From: Lycocorax pyrrhopterus obiensis
Taxonomy: Eukaryota; Chordata; Aves; Passeriformes; Paradisaeidae
NCBI GenBank assembly: GCA_014706295.1
Contig: JACSVZ010000001.1
Coordinates: 43,862,383 to 43,926,382, forward strand
Direction: 5' to 3'
Length of the DNA stretch: 64,000 nucleotides
The notes under the pieces: generated by a model
The model's input: the letters and a program-made list of their open reading frames with translations, nothing else
Database searches by the model: none
Told to the model about the DNA's origin: nothing
Part shown: positions 59,511 through 64,000 of the stretch, in pieces
How positions within the stretch are numbered: the stretch's first letter is position 1
Layout: each line of letters opens with the position of its first letter
Translations under genes and position numbers: made by a program

Positions 59511-62500
59511 TTATATGAACTACAAAAAGAACATTAAAAATCAACTGTCTTTTTTTGGAATTTAGAGAAGGTGTTCATTCATGAAATAAGACTGTAAAAT
59601 ACAAGTTAACCTGCATACTTGAGGGAAGTATGAGCACAGTATCACATTCTCTCCTGGATGCCTCTGAGGAAAGTTGCACACCCCATTTTATTGTTATTTT
59701 ATTTTGTGCCTGGAATCTCTTCTGGCAGTCCCATTCAACATGAAAACAGAAGTCCTCTCTTTATCAATTTCTTCTTCCACTCCTGGACTATTCAGAATAC
59801 AAATTATGCAAAATAACATCATGAGTGGCAATTAATAGGAAATTGTCTGCATGGAGGAAACAAAACGTCTACTTGTACATTGTTTTGTTTGCAAGTTTCT
59901 TATTTCCATGGGGAAATTAAAATTCACAGCACATAAGGATAAATTCATCTATGAAGTACGTTCACATTGCTTTTCACATCCTTTTAAGTGATGTGAAAAG
60001 TGGTACAAGTGGCCATTTGAAGGCAACATAGGAACAATATGTGTAAATGATATGTGTTCCTTAAAATATTCACGTCACACAGTCCTGTCTTGACAAGATG
60101 TTATTCAGTCTCCGTGTTTATGAAACAGTACCTACAGAAGCAAAACAGGAAGGTTTACTTTTGCAGGGCTTCACTTTTTGATGATTGATTTATTGATTTC
60201 TTTAAAAGAGAAAAAATAAATTATGTACAAAGTCTGAAGGCTGAGATTATTATTGTGCTTGGGTGTCTAAGACGCAGAAAAACCAAAAGGGCTAAAAATA
60301 TTTTGCATTTACCTAGTTAATTTTTTGTGGAACTGCATAGAGGCAATATGTATCTCTTTTAAAATATGTCTTTTAAAACAGTGCTTATACAACAAGCGAC
60401 ACCATTTTTACTGCGTTTTTGGGGTTGTGGATTTTTTCCCTCAGAATGCATTAACATCTTATGCAGATATGAAACATTTAGATGTTGTCATTTAACACAA
60501 AAAGGAGTAGTTTATAAAAATGGTTCTCAGGAGGGTTCAAATTTTTTACTCCAGCATGACTGCTTATTCCATAGAGCATGAAAATTATACATCCCCTTGT
60601 GTTATTTCTAACTTTAGGAGTCTATATGGTGAACATCTATATTTGACTTAAATCTCTTAGAACAAATCCTATAGAGAAGGAAAAGTGGGAGTTTTTTTCT
60701 CAGCCATGGTATTCATCAAGTGAAGTGGAGGCAAATAATGTAAGACCAAAGGAAGAGAATACTACTGCAGCATTTCTTCGTGTTCTCTGGAATTTGCAGC
60801 AGTAAATTTTGTCGATCATCAAAAGGTTTAATAACATGTTAAAAATGAAGTCAGAAAAAAGGGGTGTATAATATATGCTGGACCTATATTACTGATTGTT
60901 GGAACATTTCCCACAAAACTGAAGTTTATTGAAAAATTCTAACCTCACTTAATCATGCAATTCAGAGACTCTGGAATGGACTCCAAGACTCCATTTCTTT
61001 CCAAAGTTTTTTGCTTTGTGTGAACACACTCCTCAGTATAAACTCCATGACTAGCTCTGGAAGAAAAGACTAGAGTTCAGGACCACTTTACTTTTAACCT
61101 TAAGGATAAATGGTCAAACCACTGAGCCAATGGCTTTCTGCTTTTCTTTAAATAACCTATTTTCATTCTTCCCATCCTTAGTTTTTCATTATTACCTGGT
61201 TTAGGTCACCATTGTACTGGACTTGTGAATGTTGTTCAAGAGGAACTAAATTCTTCTTCTCAATTGTGTAGGGAATGAAACTTCACTGGTATTGCAAATT
61301 CTAGTCAGATAAAAGGTGACCATAGTCAAAAAGGACAAGACAGGCAAAAAATTCCTTTGTGACTGAAGAAATATTACTCATGCTGCATTTCTTTCCCACC
61401 TGGAAAAAAAATAAAATGGTGTCTTTTACTGATGTTGGTAAGAAAAAATATATTAAGAAATGCAATAGGCTGAATTAGGGGTTTTATCTCCTATCTAGTC
61501 AGGTTTGGAGGCTTTGGCATGGGATTTTTGTTGATTGTTGATCAACAAACCATCTGGTCTGGTTATCCAGACTCTGATTAGTGTATATAAAGACAGACTT
61601 CTAGAATTGCAAACTGTATACTTTTAACTGTGTATGCTGTGAATTCAAAAGTCATCTTGAATGAACACTTAAATGAAAAATACTGTTTCATTTTCTTGGT
61701 GTTTGTCAGTAGACTCTCAGAATGTATTATCAAGGTGCCTTTTTTCAACTGAAGGTAAAATTTTGTTTTTCCTATGAGTCAGTGGCAAAATATGTGTAGT
61801 TCTTAGCCTCAGAAAATCTAGAGAGAAGTTTGTGATTCTATGATCTATTTTCAAGGTTTCAGTTTCAATTATGCCACTTGGAGAAGCTAGAGCCTTATTG
61901 TCTCATCGCAACAGCACACCTGGGATCACACACCCACATTTTAGGTGTTCATGTGACCATCTGTGTAGGCTCATTATGAACTAGCCTATTAATCATCAGT
62001 ATTTTTCCCTGTTGGACCATTGCCTTAGTCAGTACAAAAGATGTCTGATTTTCCTCATAAGCAGCTTTTCAGTATTTATGTTTTGTTTCCTTTGCTTAGC
62101 CTGTATTATTCTACCTCTGTTCTGAACAGTCAAATACTCATGTTCTCACAGGACTTATTTGTGATGGTCATCACCATATCTATGCTATTTGAAAGGTTTA
62201 AGAATATTGCTGACTTCATATGTATAACAGATCCTGCAAGGAGAAGAGACATTCTGAGCAGTTTTTTTAGAGATACTGAGAAAGTGAAATCAGTAGCTTC
62301 CACAGGAATACATTGACAAAGTGTCATAGTAATTTTGTTTCATGAAGGATTTTGACATTGGGCTTCTCCCTAAACTTGCCTCTCTTGAATACTGTTGCTC
62401 TTCTAAATCAAAACCATGAATAGTTGAATGCAATGTGGAAAATTATATATCCACCTCCTCAGTTACACCAAGAAACTACTGTCCCTTCGACTCTTTAGAA

Positions 62501-64000
62501 CACACACTGATGAGAAGCTATGAACATTGCAGGCAGGATTCCAAATGATTCTGTGAAGTGGCCTGCCAAGTTACCTTCAATATTCTCTGTGCTTCCCATG
62601 AGTACAAAACATTTCTTTTTCAAAAGACTTCCCTGGGAACTATGTGTAGTCTTTAATGTAAAATGAATATTGGAATTGGGTTACCATAAAAAAAGGGAAT
62701 GTAAAACTATTTAAGTATATATTACTTAAATATAAAATATATATATTTTGAACATAGACTCTACAAATGCACTATTCTGGCACATAATGATATATAAAGA
62801 GTGCACCCTTTCAGTTACACAGTGTTTAGGAAGAATTCTTTGGTTTTATATCTATATCTGTATCTGTCTGTAAGTTTAACTCAACACCAACAATGACAGT
62901 ATTTCTGGAAGAATGAAAACTTATATGGTGTCATAAGGTCTTCATTACCTTATTGAAATGATCAGATGGTGTGCAGAGGGACACTAATTGGCATTTTTCC
63001 TAACCAAAATGGAGATGATAGAGATCTTTCTGAAAAAAATCCTCAAAACATCCTCAGAAACTTTTTACTTTCTCTGAAGGCATAATGTCTTTCTTTCAAA
63101 GTCAATTTGCAAGCAGTCAGGATGCATGTATGACTCACTTGCCAAATTTCACTTTTAAAAATCAAAAGCACTTAGTGCTAAGCAGTAAAAGTGTTAAAAA
63201 TCAGCATATTTCTTACGGATTTTAAATAGAACTAACTTACTCAAGCAATTTCAGGAACGAAAAATGCCTAATGGAATTCCTGCAAGGACATTGACTGAAA
63301 AAAAGAAGTAAGTATTGAAACACCAGTCTTGGTTTATTGGAGCTTTGTTCACACATTCCTGTTTTAATTCTTGTTCTTTATCTGCAGAAATCTAGAATTG
63401 TTTTGTCATGCTATCTTTAACACTGACTAAAATAATATTTTATCAGTTTAACAGAATAAAAAGCATGACAATGCAGGAAAAAGTTATCTGTCATGACCTT
63501 CAGGAAGAAACTGTTTAATTATTTCAAGAGGAAAACCACTGAGGTAGCTTGTAACAGTAGTATACGCATAGGTTCATCTTCTGACTAGGCAGTAAATCCT
63601 GATTAGTGAGCATTAGTGATGAATGATAAATGATAGTTAAAATATGTTTTGCTGTCCCTTGGGTCCAAAATCTTGAATTGTGTGTCCATTCCTTGGATAT
63701 ATATGGTACAGCTGTATTAATGATCCAGAATCTATCTTCATTCTTAGTTGCCTTGAAAGGGAAGAATGTCATATTACAGTCCCATAAAAATCCTTACAAA
63801 AGGAAAAAGTAAGTAATATTATTTCTCTAATATTATTCTACTCAGGTAAGATTTTTGGTTGATAATGTGGTTTATGTTCACCTATTCTTTTCCTTCCGGA
63901 AAGAGAAAGACTGCTTAAAAACACTGATTAGAGAATAGCAGCAGAGAATAGGGGTAGAGATATTTGATAGAGGTATAGAGGTATTCGTGGTAAAATTTCT
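59511..64000. other. Unique AT-rich sequence, no gene seen
   Basis: No repeat or exon recognised. A perfect 14-bp palindrome (TTGTTGATCAACAA) is at 61535-61548, a TATCTA/TCTG simple stretch at about 62848-62872, and an AT-rich zone at 62700-62750. Frames reach 91 codons (62041-62316, plus) without a domain. Confidence 0.55.

Noticed and set aside
61535..61548. 14-bp palindrome TTGTTGATCAACAA
   Set aside because: Isolated, with no repeat termini or target duplications; not enough for a MITE or a regulatory call.
61829..61845. 'gtgattctatgatct', CR1-terminus-like
   Set aside because: There is no upstream CR1 sequence; too short.
1..64000. CRISPR arrays, operons, phage or bacterial mobile systems
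   Set aside because: The sequence is vertebrate nuclear DNA; no spaced direct repeats of CRISPR type and no dense coding.

Overview
The window is vertebrate, almost certainly avian, nuclear DNA, and it looks like a gene desert or the inside of a very long intron. It is AT-rich and CpG-poor. It contains many 5'-truncated CR1 LINEs whose 3' ends carry the bird-type ATTCTATGA terminus. It also contains several LTRs that I recognise from bird genomes, songbirds in particular; that family recognition is from memory, without a library search. I found no protein-coding exon, tRNA, rRNA, CRISPR array or bacterial-type gene. The open frames present are short, lack recognisable domains, or lie in repeats.

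Layout. 0-5.6 kb: unique AT-rich DNA. 5.63-6.55 kb: CR1 (+). 8.80-9.08 kb: CR1 (-). 9.1-16.5 kb: unique DNA with one possible old repeat (11.24-11.80) and one stretch that reads like a conserved non-coding element (12.64-13.05). 16.5-18.2 kb: two LTRs of different families (-). 20.87-21.52 kb: CR1 (+). 22.20-22.49 kb: about 300 bp of (CCCTT)n. 23.42-24.10 kb: unassigned old repeat. 26.48-26.73 kb: two small CR1 pieces in opposite orientation. 26.7-34.6 kb: unique DNA with an ancient amniote repeat remnant at 33.36. 34.65-35.32 kb: a second copy of the 17.4 kb LTR family (-). 39.29-39.56 kb: unassigned old repeat. 41.419-41.715 kb: solo LTR (-) with a perfect 6-bp target duplication. 44.57-46.35 kb: two divergent CR1s, the first keeping a decayed reverse-transcriptase fragment. 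50.26-50.91 kb: solo LTR (-). 51.41-52.00 kb: CR1 (-). 58.92-59.51 kb: probable solo LTR (-) with promoter-like layout and a CpG cluster. 59.5-64 kb: unique DNA.

No genes here work together in a pathway. The main signals are: all six LTRs lie in minus orientation; LTR-derived promoter architecture near 59 kb; a roughly 50-bp periodic repeat inside one LTR; the long CCCTT tract, which ends in a splice-acceptor-like CAG; and two separate 36-nt perfect alternating purine-pyrimidine tracts. I found no convincing new biological system. The orientation bias and the 59-kb LTR are the best leads.
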